Positions 26,315 through 34,613 of a stretch of DNA of 64,000 nt are shown here, piece by piece. Where the stretch lies: NCBI RefSeq assembly GCF_023242365.1, contig NZ_JALLIX010000003.1, forward strand, positions 62,001 to 126,000, written 5' to 3'. Made by a program: the position numbers and the translations under genes. Every line of letters starts with the position of its first letter. The stretch's first letter is position 1. Origin of the DNA: Pseudomonas sp. MWU13-2100. Its GTDB lineage: Bacteria > Pseudomonadota > Gammaproteobacteria > Pseudomonadales > Pseudomonadaceae. Below the pieces are notes generated by a model, which was not told where the DNA came from, searched no databases, and saw only the letters and a list, made by a program, of their open reading frames with translations.

Positions 26315-28768
26315 ATGGCCTCGCCAGCCTTTTCCTTCTCTCTCAAGCAATGTGGCGTTGCCGCCGCCATGGCGGGCCTGCTCGGCCTGACTGGTTGCCA
26401 GACCTGGAACGCCCAGGACAGCCTGCCACCGACCTCCGGCGTGCAGCCGCTCAAGGGCCTGGCACAGAACGTCTCGGTGCGCCGCAACAGCCTTGGCATG
26501 CCGCTGATCGAAAGCAACACCTTTCACGATGCGCTGTTCACCCTAGGCTACGTCCACGCCAGCGACCGCATCACCCAGATGGTCACCCTGCGCCTGCTGG
26601 CCCAGGGTCGGCTCGCCGAAATAAACGGCGCCGACGCTCTCGACAGCGACCGTTTCATGCGTGCCGTCAACCTGAAGAAAAGCGCCGGCGAGTTGTACAA
26701 CGCCTCGTCGCCGCGGCTCAAGCGCTTCTTCGAAGTCTACGCGCGCGGCGTCAATGCCTACCTGTTCCGCTACCGCGACAAGTTGCCGCCGGACCTGGCC
26801 GGCAGCGGCTACCGCCCGGAATACTGGAAGCCGGAAGATTCGGCGCTGATCTTCTGCCTGCTCAACTTCAACCTGTCGGCCAACCTGCAGCAAGAGATTT
26901 CCAGCCTGGTCCTGGCGCAGAAAGTCGGCGTCGACAAGCTCGCCTGGCTGACCCCGGCCGCCCAGGACGAACCGCTGCCGCTGGCCGAAGCCGAAAAACT
27001 CAAGGGCATCGCCCTGAGCCAGGTCTCGGGCCTGGGCGCGCTGAACAAGGCCGCCGAGCAAGTGGCCGCGCTGAATATCCTCGGCTCCGGGACCTCGACC
27101 AACTGGGCCATCGGCCCGCAGCGCAGCCGCAGCGGCAAGAGCCTGCTGGCCGCCGACCTGCAGCAACCGACCAGCGCCCCCGCCGCCTGGAACTACGTGC
27201 AGATCCACGCGCCGAAGTACCAGGCCGCCGGCACCTCGATCGCCGGCCTGCCGATGCTGCTGTCCGGTTTCAACGGCAAGGTGGCCTGGAGCATGGCCGC
27301 CGTGCCGGGGGACAACCAAGACCTGTTCCTGGAAAAACTCAAGCGCCAGGGCAATACGCTCTATTACGAAGCCGACGGCAAATGGCTACCGGCGATCGTG
27401 CGCAACGAAACCTACTTCATCAAGGGCCAGCGCTCGATCCGCGAGACGGTGTTCGAAACCCGCCACGGCCCGCTGCTCAACAGTGCACTGGATAACACCG
27501 CCTTGACCGGCGGCTACGGCCTGGCCCTGCAAACCTCATCGTTCAAGGACGACAAGAGCCTGGATGCGTTCTTCGACCTGTCCCGCGCCCAGAGCGCCGA
27601 GAAAGCCTCCGATGCCAGCCGGGAAATCCGCGCCATCGCGCTGAACATGGTCTTCGCCGACGCCAGCCATATCGGCTGGCAGGTCACCGGACGCTTCCCC
27701 AACCGTCGCGAAGGCGAAGGCCTGTTGCCATCGCCGGGCTGGGACAGCCGCTTCGACTGGGACGGCTACGCCGATGCCATGCTCCACCCTTATGACCAGG
27801 ACCCGGGCCAAGGCTGGCTGGGCACCGCCAACCAGCGCACGGCGGCGCACGGCTACGGCATGCAACTGTCCAACGCCTGGTACTACCCGGAGCGCGGCGA
27901 ACGCCTGGCGGAACTGGCCGCCGCCGGCAAGCAGGACAGCCGCAGCATGATCGCCATGCAGTACGACCAGAGCACCACGTTCGCCAACAAACTGAAGAAG
28001 ATGTTCGAGGCACCGGGCATGGCCGGCCCGCTCAAGCAGGCCATCGACGCCTTGCCGGAAGCCGAACGGAGCAAGGCCCACGAGGCCCTGAGCCGCTTGC
28101 TGGCCTTCGACGGCAGGCTCAGCCCGACCTCGGCCGATGCCGCGCTGTACGAGCTGTTCCTGCGGGAAAGCATGAAGCAGATCTTCCTCGACAAGCTCGG
28201 TCCGGAAAACGGTCCGGTCTGGCAGGCCTTTGTCGCCAACGGCAAGTTGTCCTACTCGGCCCAGGCCGATCACCTGCTGGGCCGCGAGGACAGCCCGTTC
28301 TGGGATGACAGTCGCACGCCGCAGAAAGAAGACAAGCCGGCGATCCTGGCCCGCAGCCTGGCGGCGGCGATCAGCGCCGGTGACAGCCTGCTGGGCAGCG
28401 ATCACAAGGCCTGGCAATGGGGCACGCTGCACCGTTATAGCTGGAAGAACGCGGCCGGCCAGGTTATCCGCGGACCGATCCAGGCCGGCGGCGACCACAC
28501 CACGCTGAATACCTCGGCCTACGCCTGGGGCGGCGCCAACTTCGACGTCACCCAGGCGCCGGGGGTGCGCATGATCGTCGACTTCGGCCAGATCGAACCG
28601 ATGAGCGGCCAACAGAGCCCCGGACAGTCCGGCAACCCGGCCAGCCCGAGCTACGCCAGCGGTATCGATGGCTGGTTGAAGGCCCAGTACGTCAGCTTCC
28701 CGATGCAACAACAGAACTTCGACAAGGCCTACGGCACCACGCGCCTGACCCTGACACCCGGCAAGTAA
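26315..28768 (+). CDS. quiP: Penicillin acylase family protein, QuiP-like acyl-homoserine lactone acylase
   Basis: 817 residues, near the 847 of P. aeruginosa QuiP and similar along its length. N-terminal lipobox-like GLTGC (Cys28). The alpha-subunit region ends before the Ntn nucleophile at Ser261 ([24 protein letters not shown]), where autocleavage would form the beta subunit. Other conserved blocks are [39 protein letters not shown] and GGDHTTLN. QuiP-type enzymes hydrolyse long-chain AHL signals in the periplasm. AGGAG lies 8 bases before the ATG. Exact substrate unproven. Confidence 0.88.
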   Translation: MASPAFSFSLKQCGVAAAMAGLLGLTGCQTWNAQDSLPPTSGVQPLKGLAQNVSVRRNSLGMPLIESNTFHDALFTLGYVHASDRITQMVTLRLLAQGRLAEINGADALDSDRFMRAVNLKKSAGELYNASSPRLKRFFEVYARGVNAYLFRYRDKLPPDLAGSGYRPEYWKPEDSALIFCLLNFNLSANLQQEISSLVLAQKVGVDKLAWLTPAAQDEPLPLAEAEKLKGIALSQVSGLGALNKAAEQVAALNILGSGTSTNWAIGPQRSRSGKSLLAADLQQPTSAPAAWNYVQIHAPKYQAAGTSIAGLPMLLSGFNGKVAWSMAAVPGDNQDLFLEKLKRQGNTLYYEADGKWLPAIVRNETYFIKGQRSIRETVFETRHGPLLNSALDNTALTGGYGLALQTSSFKDDKSLDAFFDLSRAQSAEKASDASREIRAIALNMVFADASHIGWQVTGRFPNRREGEGLLPSPGWDSRFDWDGYADAMLHPYDQDPGQGWLGTANQRTAAHGYGMQLSNAWYYPERGERLAELAAAGKQDSRSMIAMQYDQSTTFANKLKKMFEAPGMAGPLKQAIDALPEAERSKAHEALSRLLAFDGRLSPTSADAALYELFLRESMKQIFLDKLGPENGPVWQAFVANGKLSYSAQADHLLGREDSPFWDDSRTPQKEDKPAILARSLAAAISAGDSLLGSDHKAWQWGTLHRYSWKNAAGQVIRGPIQAGGDHTTLNTSAYAWGGANFDVTQAPGVRMIVDFGQIEPMSGQQSPGQSGNPASPSYASGIDGWLKAQYVSFPMQQQNFDKAYGTTRLTLTPGK

Positions 28769-28774
28769 CGCTCC

Positions 28775-28863
28775 CTTGTAGCCGGCTTGCTGGCGATAGC
28801 GGCCCGACAGTCAACCTCCCTGTCGCCTGATACCTCGCTATCTCCAGCAAGCCGGCTCCTACA
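28775..28863. repeat. REP-type inverted repeat pair
   Basis: TTGTAGCCGGCTTGCTGGCGATAGC and GCTATCTCCAGCAAGCCGGCTCCTACA are inverse arms around about 35 bases. Lies just after the acylase gene. Confidence 0.85.
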
Positions 28864-28949
28864 CGCCGTACGGATAATCGTCCGAATCACCACCACTATG
28901 AACCGAACAGCGCCAGTCACGGCGCTACGCGCCATGCCTGGCGCACCAA

Positions 28950-28985
28950 TAAAAAAAAGGCCCATCACCAGGATGGGCCGTTCTT
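28950..28985 (-). terminator. Rho-independent terminator of the OprD-type porin gene
   Basis: On the minus strand GGCCCATC-ctggt-GATGGGCC is followed by a run of eight T. Located about 45 bp beyond the porin stop. Confidence 0.85.
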
Positions 28986-29024
28986 TAACCGAGTGTCACA
29001 TCAATTCGGCAGGTAATCAGGTGA

Positions 29025-30368
29025 TTAGAGGAAGTTGATTGGGTAGTCGGTGATCAGGCGGAAGTCGTTGACGTTGCCTTCACTCTCGGCAGCATTGGCA
29101 CGGTGCCAAGCCTGGCGTGCACGGATGGACAGGTTTTTCAGAGGACCAGACTGTACAACGTACTTGGCTTCCAAGTTGGTTTCGAAGTGATGACCGTTTG
29201 AACCATAGCCGTTTTGGGCCGCATACACAGCGTTCATATGGGTACCGTCGATACCTTCGCCATGGGCATAACGAACCATGAAGCTCAGGCCTGGGATGCC
29301 GTACTCGGCCATTTTGATGTCATAACGAGCCTGCAGGGACCTTTCACCCGGGGCGTTGAAGTCGGAGTACTCAATCGAGTTGCTCAGGAAGATCGACTCG
29401 GTAGTGCGGTTTTTGTCACCCGCACCGATGTAGTCGAATGGTTCGTTGCCGTTAATCTTCTGGAACGCCAGAGTAACGGTGTGTGCCTTCAGGAACGAAT
29501 AGGCTGTAGCCAGCGAGTAGGCGGTGTTGGAGATCTTGCCCGCTTTCGCCGCGCCGGTGTCGGTGGTGCGATAGAGGTTGAAGTCGAAGTTCAGAGACTG
29601 ATCGGTCGCCAACGGAAGGGTGTAGTTCGCGTTGGTGTAGTACTGATTCCACGTGTCTTGGGCCTTGGCACCGTAGAGGGATACGCTCAGGTTCTCATTG
29701 AGGCCGTACTTGCCGCCCACGTAATCAATGCTTCTGATCGGAGTAACGCCGTATTGGCTAAAGAGGTTGCCTTGCAGTGTGGTGTTGTCCTCGCTGCTGC
29801 TGGCGTAGAAGTGACCGGCGTCCAGATCGAGGTCTTTGATTTCGCTGCTTTGCAGTTGGAAGCCACGGGCAGTCTGTTGGAACTGACGGGGTGTGCCGAG
29901 GGCGAATACTGGCGCCGTGCTTGGGGTGAAGTCGCCGAACTTCAGCTCGGTTTTGGAGATGCGAACTGCAATGTCGGCACCGGCTTTGCCGTAGCTGTTG
30001 TCGTTTCCAGTATTGGTGCTATTGCGGGGTAGATTGAGCGAGCCACCCTCATCGTCACGACCATAGAGTTTGTAAGCCGCATCACCAAAGCCATCAACCT
30101 TGAGACCCACAGTACCTTCAGTGTAGCCGGAGCTGAATTTGCCCCGGATGCCTTGGGTCCAGTCGATGGAGTCTTTATTGCGTTTTGTCGTTTTCTGATC
30201 CTGCCGGGTCCGGTTGAAGTAGAAGTTCTCCAGAACCACGCCAGCCTTGGCTCCTTCAACAAAGCCCGGGGCATCAGCCTGAGAGGTTACAAAGGGCTCA
30301 GCCATTGCCAATTGGGAACCTACTGCAGAAACAGCCAGGGCGATCATGCTCCACTTCATTACGCGCAT
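29025..30368 (-). CDS. OprD-family outer-membrane porin
   Basis: 447 residues with a signal peptide (cut near LAMA) and the alternating beta-barrel pattern of OprD/Opd porins: FVEGAKAGVVLENFYFNR, DWTQGIRGKFSSGYTEGTVG, FGDFTPSTAPVFALGTPRQF, and a C-terminal strand ending in hydrophobic FL. These are 18-strand channels for small carboxylates or basic amino acids. I chose ATG 30368 because GGAG is 9 bases upstream; ATG 30374 is too close to it. Divergent from the 2HCT transporter, so the likely substrate is a di- or tricarboxylate (inference). Codon use is less GC-rich than neighbours. Confidence 0.88.
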   Translation of the reverse strand: MRVMKWSMIALAVSAVGSQLAMAEPFVTSQADAPGFVEGAKAGVVLENFYFNRTRQDQKTTKRNKDSIDWTQGIRGKFSSGYTEGTVGLKVDGFGDAAYKLYGRDDEGGSLNLPRNSTNTGNDNSYGKAGADIAVRISKTELKFGDFTPSTAPVFALGTPRQFQQTARGFQLQSSEIKDLDLDAGHFYASSSEDNTTLQGNLFSQYGVTPIRSIDYVGGKYGLNENLSVSLYGAKAQDTWNQYYTNANYTLPLATDQSLNFDFNLYRTTDTGAAKAGKISNTAYSLATAYSFLKAHTVTLAFQKINGNEPFDYIGAGDKNRTTESIFLSNSIEYSDFNAPGERSLQARYDIKMAEYGIPGLSFMVRYAHGEGIDGTHMNAVYAAQNGYGSNGHHFETNLEAKYVVQSGPLKNLSIRARQAWHRANAAESEGNVNDFRLITDYPINFL

Positions 30369-30651
30369 CGTCATTTGCTCCGTTTATTATTAGGAAGAAT
30401 ACTGCCGTCCCACTTGTATTTTTGTCTGGGCGGCTCTTTCTTTTTTTGAGCGTCAGCTTTTGTTTTTTTGCGTCGGCGCGAATTTATATCAGGTCGGTAT
30501 TTGCCGGGCAAACTTCGCTTTCGGTGCATTGCTGAGTTTTATGGTAATTGAGATCTGTTTGCAAATTTCTTGCTGACTCTAAACTACCGTCGGTCCGTTT
30601 TACAATGGCGCGAACATATAATTTGGGGAAAGCTTATTCAAGGCGCTTTAT

Positions 30652-30684
30652 TGAAAGGTGTCAGAAAGGTTGGTGATTTAAGGT
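30652..30684 (+). promoter_or_regulatory. Regulator box, tandem copy 1 (degenerate -10)
   Basis: TGAAAG (30652-30657), N5, AGAAAG (30663-30668), 10 bp, TAAGGT (30679-30684). The box is conserved but the -10 is poor, so this copy may bind regulator without acting as a promoter. Confidence 0.4.
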
Positions 30685-30742
30685 AGCCGGCGCAAGACCA
30701 GAGTTTTCGATTTCTGCAGAGGTTAATGTTAAAGGACTTTAT

Positions 30743-30775
30743 TGAAAGGTTCCAGAAAGGTTGGTGGTATACAGT
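30743..30775 (+). promoter_or_regulatory. Regulator box, tandem copy 2
   Basis: TGAAAG (30743-30748), N5, AGAAAG (30754-30759), 10 bp, TACAGT (30770-30775), a moderate -10. Confidence 0.45.
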
Positions 30776-30835
30776 AATGGATGCGATGTAAAAATCTGCG
30801 GTTTCTGCAGGACTCAATATTGTTAAGGGCTTTAT

Positions 30836-30868
30836 TGAAAGCTGTCAGAAAGGTTGGCGGTATATAAT
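30836..30868 (+). promoter_or_regulatory. Regulator box and promoter of the 2HCT transporter, tandem copy 3
   Basis: TGAAAG (30836-30841), N5, AGAAAG (30847-30852), GTTGGCGGTA (10 bp) and a perfect TATAAT at 30863-30868. The box begins 137 bp before the transporter ATG; the equivalent tctC box begins 134 bp before tctC. This predicts activation by an OmpR-family regulator, with TctD the local candidate. Confidence 0.55.
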
Positions 30869-30972
30869 CATGGGTGCATGACCAAAATCGGCGGCTTCTG
30901 CAGAGGTCAATACATTTGGCTGCGTGAAGATCTGACAAAATAATGAAAACAATAAAGGCAGTGGAGATAAAT

Positions 30973-32322
30973 ATGAAAGCGAGTCCGTCCGAGCAGCCGC
31001 TGATGGGTAAGGATGATGTATCCACTAAATTCTGGCCGTACGGCTGGTGGAAAATCATGGAGATTCGCATCGGTATCATACCGTTGCCGGTGTACCTGCT
31101 GCTTCTGGTGCTGCTCGGTGGATTCGCCCTCACCGACAAGGTGCCGACTGACATTTCCGTGTCGATCGCCATTCTGGCGATAGGCGGCTATAGCTGCGCC
31201 GAGCTCGGCAAGCGCCTGCCCTTTTTCCGCAATATCGGCGCCGCCGCGATTTTCGCCACGTTCATTCCCTCGTTTCTGGCTTTCCAGCATCTGGTGCCGG
31301 ATCTGGTTCTCAAGAATGTGGCGGAATTTACCAAATCGTCCAATTTCCTTTATCTGTTCATTGCGTCGATCATTGTCGGCAGTATTTTCAGCATGGACAG
31401 AACGGTGCTCATCAAGGGCTTCCTGAAGATATTCGTGCCGCTCGCTGCCGGTACCGTGGCGGCTTCCATTGTCGGCACCCTGGTCGGCACCTTGTTGGGC
31501 TTGGGCGCCTTCCACACCTTCTTCTATCTGGTCGTACCGATCATGGCGGGCGGCGTTGGCGAAGGCGCGATCCCGTTGTCGATCGGTTATGCCGCTATCC
31601 AGCATGTGCCCCAGGGCGAAGTTTTCGCGCAAGTTCTGCCGCCAGTGATGCTAGGTAGCCTGACGGCCATTCTGCTGTCCGGGCTGTTGAATGCCTATGG
31701 CAAGAAAAATCCGCATCTGACCGGCGAAGGCCGTCTGCAGCCGGGCGAGCACGACGACATGGAGCCGAGCGAAGAAGCCCTGCCGGGCCATATGGATATC
31801 TCCCATATCGCCGCGGCCGGCATCACCGCCATCACGTTGTACATCGTCGGTTTGATGGCCTTCAAATTGTTCGGTTTTCCGGCGCCGGTCGCCATGCTGT
31901 TTGTCGCGGTAGTGTTTAAGCTGTCGCGCGCGGTGTCGCCGCAATTGCAGCAAGGTTCGTTCGTCGTCTACAAGTTCTTTTCGACGGCAGTGACTTATCC
32001 GTTGCTATTCGCGATCGGCGCTGTCATGACACCGTGGGACAAGCTGGTCGCTGCTTTCAATTTGCCTAACCTGATCACGATCGTGGCAACGGTGGTGACC
32101 TTGATGGCGACGGGTTTTGTGGTCGGGCGCTGGATGAAAATGTATCCGATCGAGACCGCGATCGTGAACGCTTGCCATAGCGGCCAGGGCGGCACCGGAG
32201 ACGTGGCGATCTTGACCGCCGCCAACCGCATGCAGATGATGCCGTTTGCGCAAATCGCCACGCGCATCGGCGGCGGTATCATGGTGACATTGGCGCTGAT
32301 CGCCATCTCTCAGTTGGCATAA
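30973..32322 (+). CDS. 2-hydroxycarboxylate transporter (2HCT family, citrate/malate type)
   Basis: 449 residues with about 11 hydrophobic segments. Both 2HCT signature loops are present: GGVGEGAIPLSIGYA in the N-terminal half and GQGGTGDVAILTAANRMQMMPFAQIATRIGGG in the C-terminal half (GGxG motifs). A hydrophilic central loop (GEHDDMEPSEEALPGHMD) separates the halves. The family (CitS, CitP, CimH, MaeN) imports citrate, malate or lactate with Na+ or H+ or by exchange. ATG 30973 has GGAG 7 bases upstream; ATG 30943 lacks a ribosome site. The family is uncommon in Pseudomonas and the codons are less GC-rich, suggesting acquisition. Confidence 0.87.
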   Translation: MKASPSEQPLMGKDDVSTKFWPYGWWKIMEIRIGIIPLPVYLLLLVLLGGFALTDKVPTDISVSIAILAIGGYSCAELGKRLPFFRNIGAAAIFATFIPSFLAFQHLVPDLVLKNVAEFTKSSNFLYLFIASIIVGSIFSMDRTVLIKGFLKIFVPLAAGTVAASIVGTLVGTLLGLGAFHTFFYLVVPIMAGGVGEGAIPLSIGYAAIQHVPQGEVFAQVLPPVMLGSLTAILLSGLLNAYGKKNPHLTGEGRLQPGEHDDMEPSEEALPGHMDISHIAAAGITAITLYIVGLMAFKLFGFPAPVAMLFVAVVFKLSRAVSPQLQQGSFVVYKFFSTAVTYPLLFAIGAVMTPWDKLVAAFNLPNLITIVATVVTLMATGFVVGRWMKMYPIETAIVNACHSGQGGTGDVAILTAANRMQMMPFAQIATRIGGGIMVTLALIAISQLA

Positions 32323-33064
32323 GAAAACCCGGGGCCGGGCTTACTCGGCCTGTTTGACGGAGTGCAAGCGACGAAGTGCAGGACTGCGCTTCATCGCCGC
32401 TCTACCAGCGCCTTGCTCTTTTTCCATGGTTTTGTAATCGCCATCGCAAGTTTTTCGATCTGTTTACGACAGAGAAAAGCCCCCTCCAGGCCTGGAGTAT
32501 TATCCAGTTTCAACAACACTCATGGATATTGCTCAATCCGTACAGCATGAGTGTCGTGTATATGCAGGGGCGTAGCCCCTATAGGGGGGCATGATCATCC
32601 AGCATCATTCCCTGGATGAGGTTTTTCAGGCATGAGACTTTAAATAGCTGCGCAGGTTTTTTTATGGTTGATTGCCCAGAGCCCGGGTATTGAATAAACG
32701 GGCGCGGAGTATATTTCTCTGAAGACTTCAGCGGGGCGTGTTTGGGCGAAATAAAGCGTGAGTACTTATGAAAAGGCCATGTCGGATTAATGATTCCGTC
32801 AGGCTCGCCGTTGATTGAACGGAACATGTTTTGAACGAGGGCGGTTCGAGCATTGTAACGCTGCCAGAATAGCGCGACCGCAAGTAATAATATTTCCTAA
32901 AAGCGCGCAATCTGCACATGTAAGTATATCTAATATTGACACCATGTATTCATTTGACCGAAATTAACCAGGCGGTCGAAAGTGTTAGACGTCTCGGTTG
33001 GCCAGGGGCGACTTACTGGAAACAAATAAAAAAAACATCCGAAGAACTCTGGAGAAAATACGAT
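32323..33064. other. 742-bp AT-rich region with no convincing gene
   Basis: Short frames exist on both strands (for example 32579-32827 minus, 82 codons) but none has a ribosome site or recognisable sequence. A small palindrome AGGGGC-GTA-GCCCCT lies near 32564-32579, and a terminator-like hairpin at 32595-32627. Base composition is unlike the flanking core genome. Confidence 0.5.
32595..32627 (+). terminator. Terminator-like hairpin downstream of the 2HCT gene
   Basis: TCATCCAG (32595-32602) and CTGGATGA (32612-32619) pair around 9 bases, followed by GGTTTTTC. It is 273 bp beyond the transporter stop. Confidence 0.4.
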
Positions 33065-34147
33065 ATGCAGCGGAAATTGTTGGGTTGTGCAACTGCAATA
33101 TGGGCCTTGAGCTTAATTGCCACTTCAGTGAGTGCTGCTGATCTGAAACAGACCGGAAAATTGGAAGTTCCAGGCGAACCGCTCAACGGCTTCGACATCA
33201 CCTACGTCGATCAGGCAACCAACCTTTACTATTTGGCCGATAGATCCAACAAGTCTGTCGACGTGTTCGATGTCACCAGCGGCAAAATGGTCGATCGGCT
33301 GCCCGGCGGATTCGTAGGGCAATTGAAGAGCAGTTCTGTATCGGGTCCGAACGGTGTCGTCGTCGCTGGCGGCGATTTGTGGGCTGGCGACGGCGACAGT
33401 ACTGTGAAGGTCATCGACCTCAAGACGAAAAAAGTCACTGATACCCTTTCGACCGGCGGAAAGGCCCGGGTTGACGAGATGGCATACGATCCGGACGCCC
33501 ACGTTGTGATTGTCGGCAACAATGCTGACGAGCCGCCGTTCCTGACGCTGTTCTCGACTGAGGCCGGGCATAAAGTCGTGTCCAAGATTGTTTTTGAGGA
33601 TGCCACGGACGGAGTCGAGCAGCCTATCTACGATGCTGTGACGAAGAAGTTCTATGTTTCGGTTCCCGAGTTGAAGAAGGATAAGGCCAAGGGCGCAGTC
33701 GCCGTCATCGACCCGAGCAGCGGCAAGCTCGAGAAACTGATGCCTGTGGATGACTGCCATCCCAATGGGCTGGTGAAAGGACCTGGCGCAAATCTGCTAT
33801 TGGGTTGCGACGCGGGGAGCAAGGACGGCGGCCTGAAGCCGGTGCTCGTGGTCATGAAAACCGACGGTTCGCTGGTCAAGGTCATTCCTGGTCTCGGTGC
33901 AGCCGACATGGTCGCCTACAATCCCAAAGTCAATCAATATTACAGCGCTTCGCGCAACATGCCAGGTGCCCCGGAACTCGGCGTCATCGACGCGAAATCC
34001 AACACCCTCGTCCAGCGCATAAAACTGCCTGGCGGCACCCCGCATTCGGTCGCTGTCAGCGAGAAGAATAACCACGTCTTCGTGCCGCTCGGCGCGAAGG
34101 GCGGTGGTTGTGATGGTTGCGTTGCCGTCTTCGAACCAGGTAACTGA
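33065..34147 (+). CDS. Exported YVTN/SMP-30-like beta-propeller protein
   Basis: 360 residues. Signal peptide cut near VSAAD, then repeated propeller blades (FDITYVDQATNLYYLADRSN, DLWAGDGDSTVKVIDLKTKK, YDPDAHVVIVGNNADEPPF, GTPHSVAVSEKNNHVFVPLG). The C-terminus has a Cys pair GGGCDGCVAVF. Such periplasmic YncE-like proteins are of unknown function; some bind ligands or haem cofactors. ATG 33065 follows GGAG by 10 bases and begins a good signal peptide; the frame extends to 32936 without support. Lies in the AT-rich block beside the transporter, probably with its own promoter. Confidence 0.8.
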   Translation: MQRKLLGCATAIWALSLIATSVSAADLKQTGKLEVPGEPLNGFDITYVDQATNLYYLADRSNKSVDVFDVTSGKMVDRLPGGFVGQLKSSSVSGPNGVVVAGGDLWAGDGDSTVKVIDLKTKKVTDTLSTGGKARVDEMAYDPDAHVVIVGNNADEPPFLTLFSTEAGHKVVSKIVFEDATDGVEQPIYDAVTKKFYVSVPELKKDKAKGAVAVIDPSSGKLEKLMPVDDCHPNGLVKGPGANLLLGCDAGSKDGGLKPVLVVMKTDGSLVKVIPGLGAADMVAYNPKVNQYYSASRNMPGAPELGVIDAKSNTLVQRIKLPGGTPHSVAVSEKNNHVFVPLGAKGGGCDGCVAVFEPGN

Positions 34148-34613
34148 TTTTTCATCCTGATCGTCCAGCCTTGCGCGTCGCCAATACAGGCGGCGCGCAA
34201 GGCTGTCGGTCGTCTTGTCTCCAGAAAAAGCGCTTGATCGGTATCGTCTCGAATGCTGATGCGCAATAGCTTTTACCTGTCCTCCCATTGCCATCCTGGT
34301 CATGTACCTGACCTGTATGAATTCCAGCAGGGAATGCAACGAGATGACCTCACCCGCGCCGGGTCTGTTTACGTTTTCCGGTGTGTTCGAGTCGGCGAAG
34401 AACATCTGTTTCATCAGGGTTTAAATGTCCGGTTCGTCTGAGGTGAGTACGTTTTTTCAGAGTTTCCCTAATAAATCTACAGCGCCCGCCGATAGTCCGC
34501 CCAAGCCTGTTGTCGATGGAAGACGTGGGGCGGCACTGTCAGTATCGCCTGTTGTTATCTGGTGCATCTCCGGTATGGAAGCAGGTATCCTCACGTCTAT
34601 AAGAGAGCAGTCC
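34148..34613. other. Intergenic region of 466 bp without a supported gene
   Basis: Begins with the stem-loop at 34169-34203. A 62-codon frame (34253-34441) and the upstream extension of the chemoreceptor frame are open but have no family resemblance. GAATTCC-rich sequence around 34319 looks like neither REP nor IS. Confidence 0.45.
34169..34203 (+). terminator. Strong stem-loop after the beta-propeller gene
   Basis: GCCTTGCGCGTCGCC and GGCGGCGCGCAAGGC pair over 15 positions (one G-T) around AATAC. The downstream sequence is only moderately T-rich, so termination is likely but not certain. Confidence 0.55.

Larger units (their letters stand above)
30646..30911 (+). repeat. Three tandem imperfect repeats of about 92 bp in the porin-transporter gap
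   Basis: Copies start at 30646, 30737 and 30830 (periods 91 and 93). Each begins CTTTATTGAAAG and continues with a conserved block CAGAAAGGTTGG, and each carries TTTCTGCAG or CTTCTGCAG about 70 bp in. They differ mostly in the central 30 bp. No gene is evident in this 604-bp gap. Each copy holds a response-regulator-type half-site pair plus a -10-like hexamer, described separately. Confidence 0.9.

Noticed and set aside
30646..30911. Tandem repeats as a CRISPR array
   Set aside because: The units are long (about 92 bp), diverged along most of their length, have no constant repeat/variable spacer structure and no cas genes nearby.
32579..32827. 82-codon minus-strand frame in the AT-rich gap
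   Set aside because: No ribosome site, no family resemblance, and it overlaps a terminator-like hairpin.
34425..34613. Extended N-terminus of the chemoreceptor
   Set aside because: The extra 63 codons do not look like any receptor start; ATG 34614 gives a normal short cytoplasmic end before the first membrane helix.
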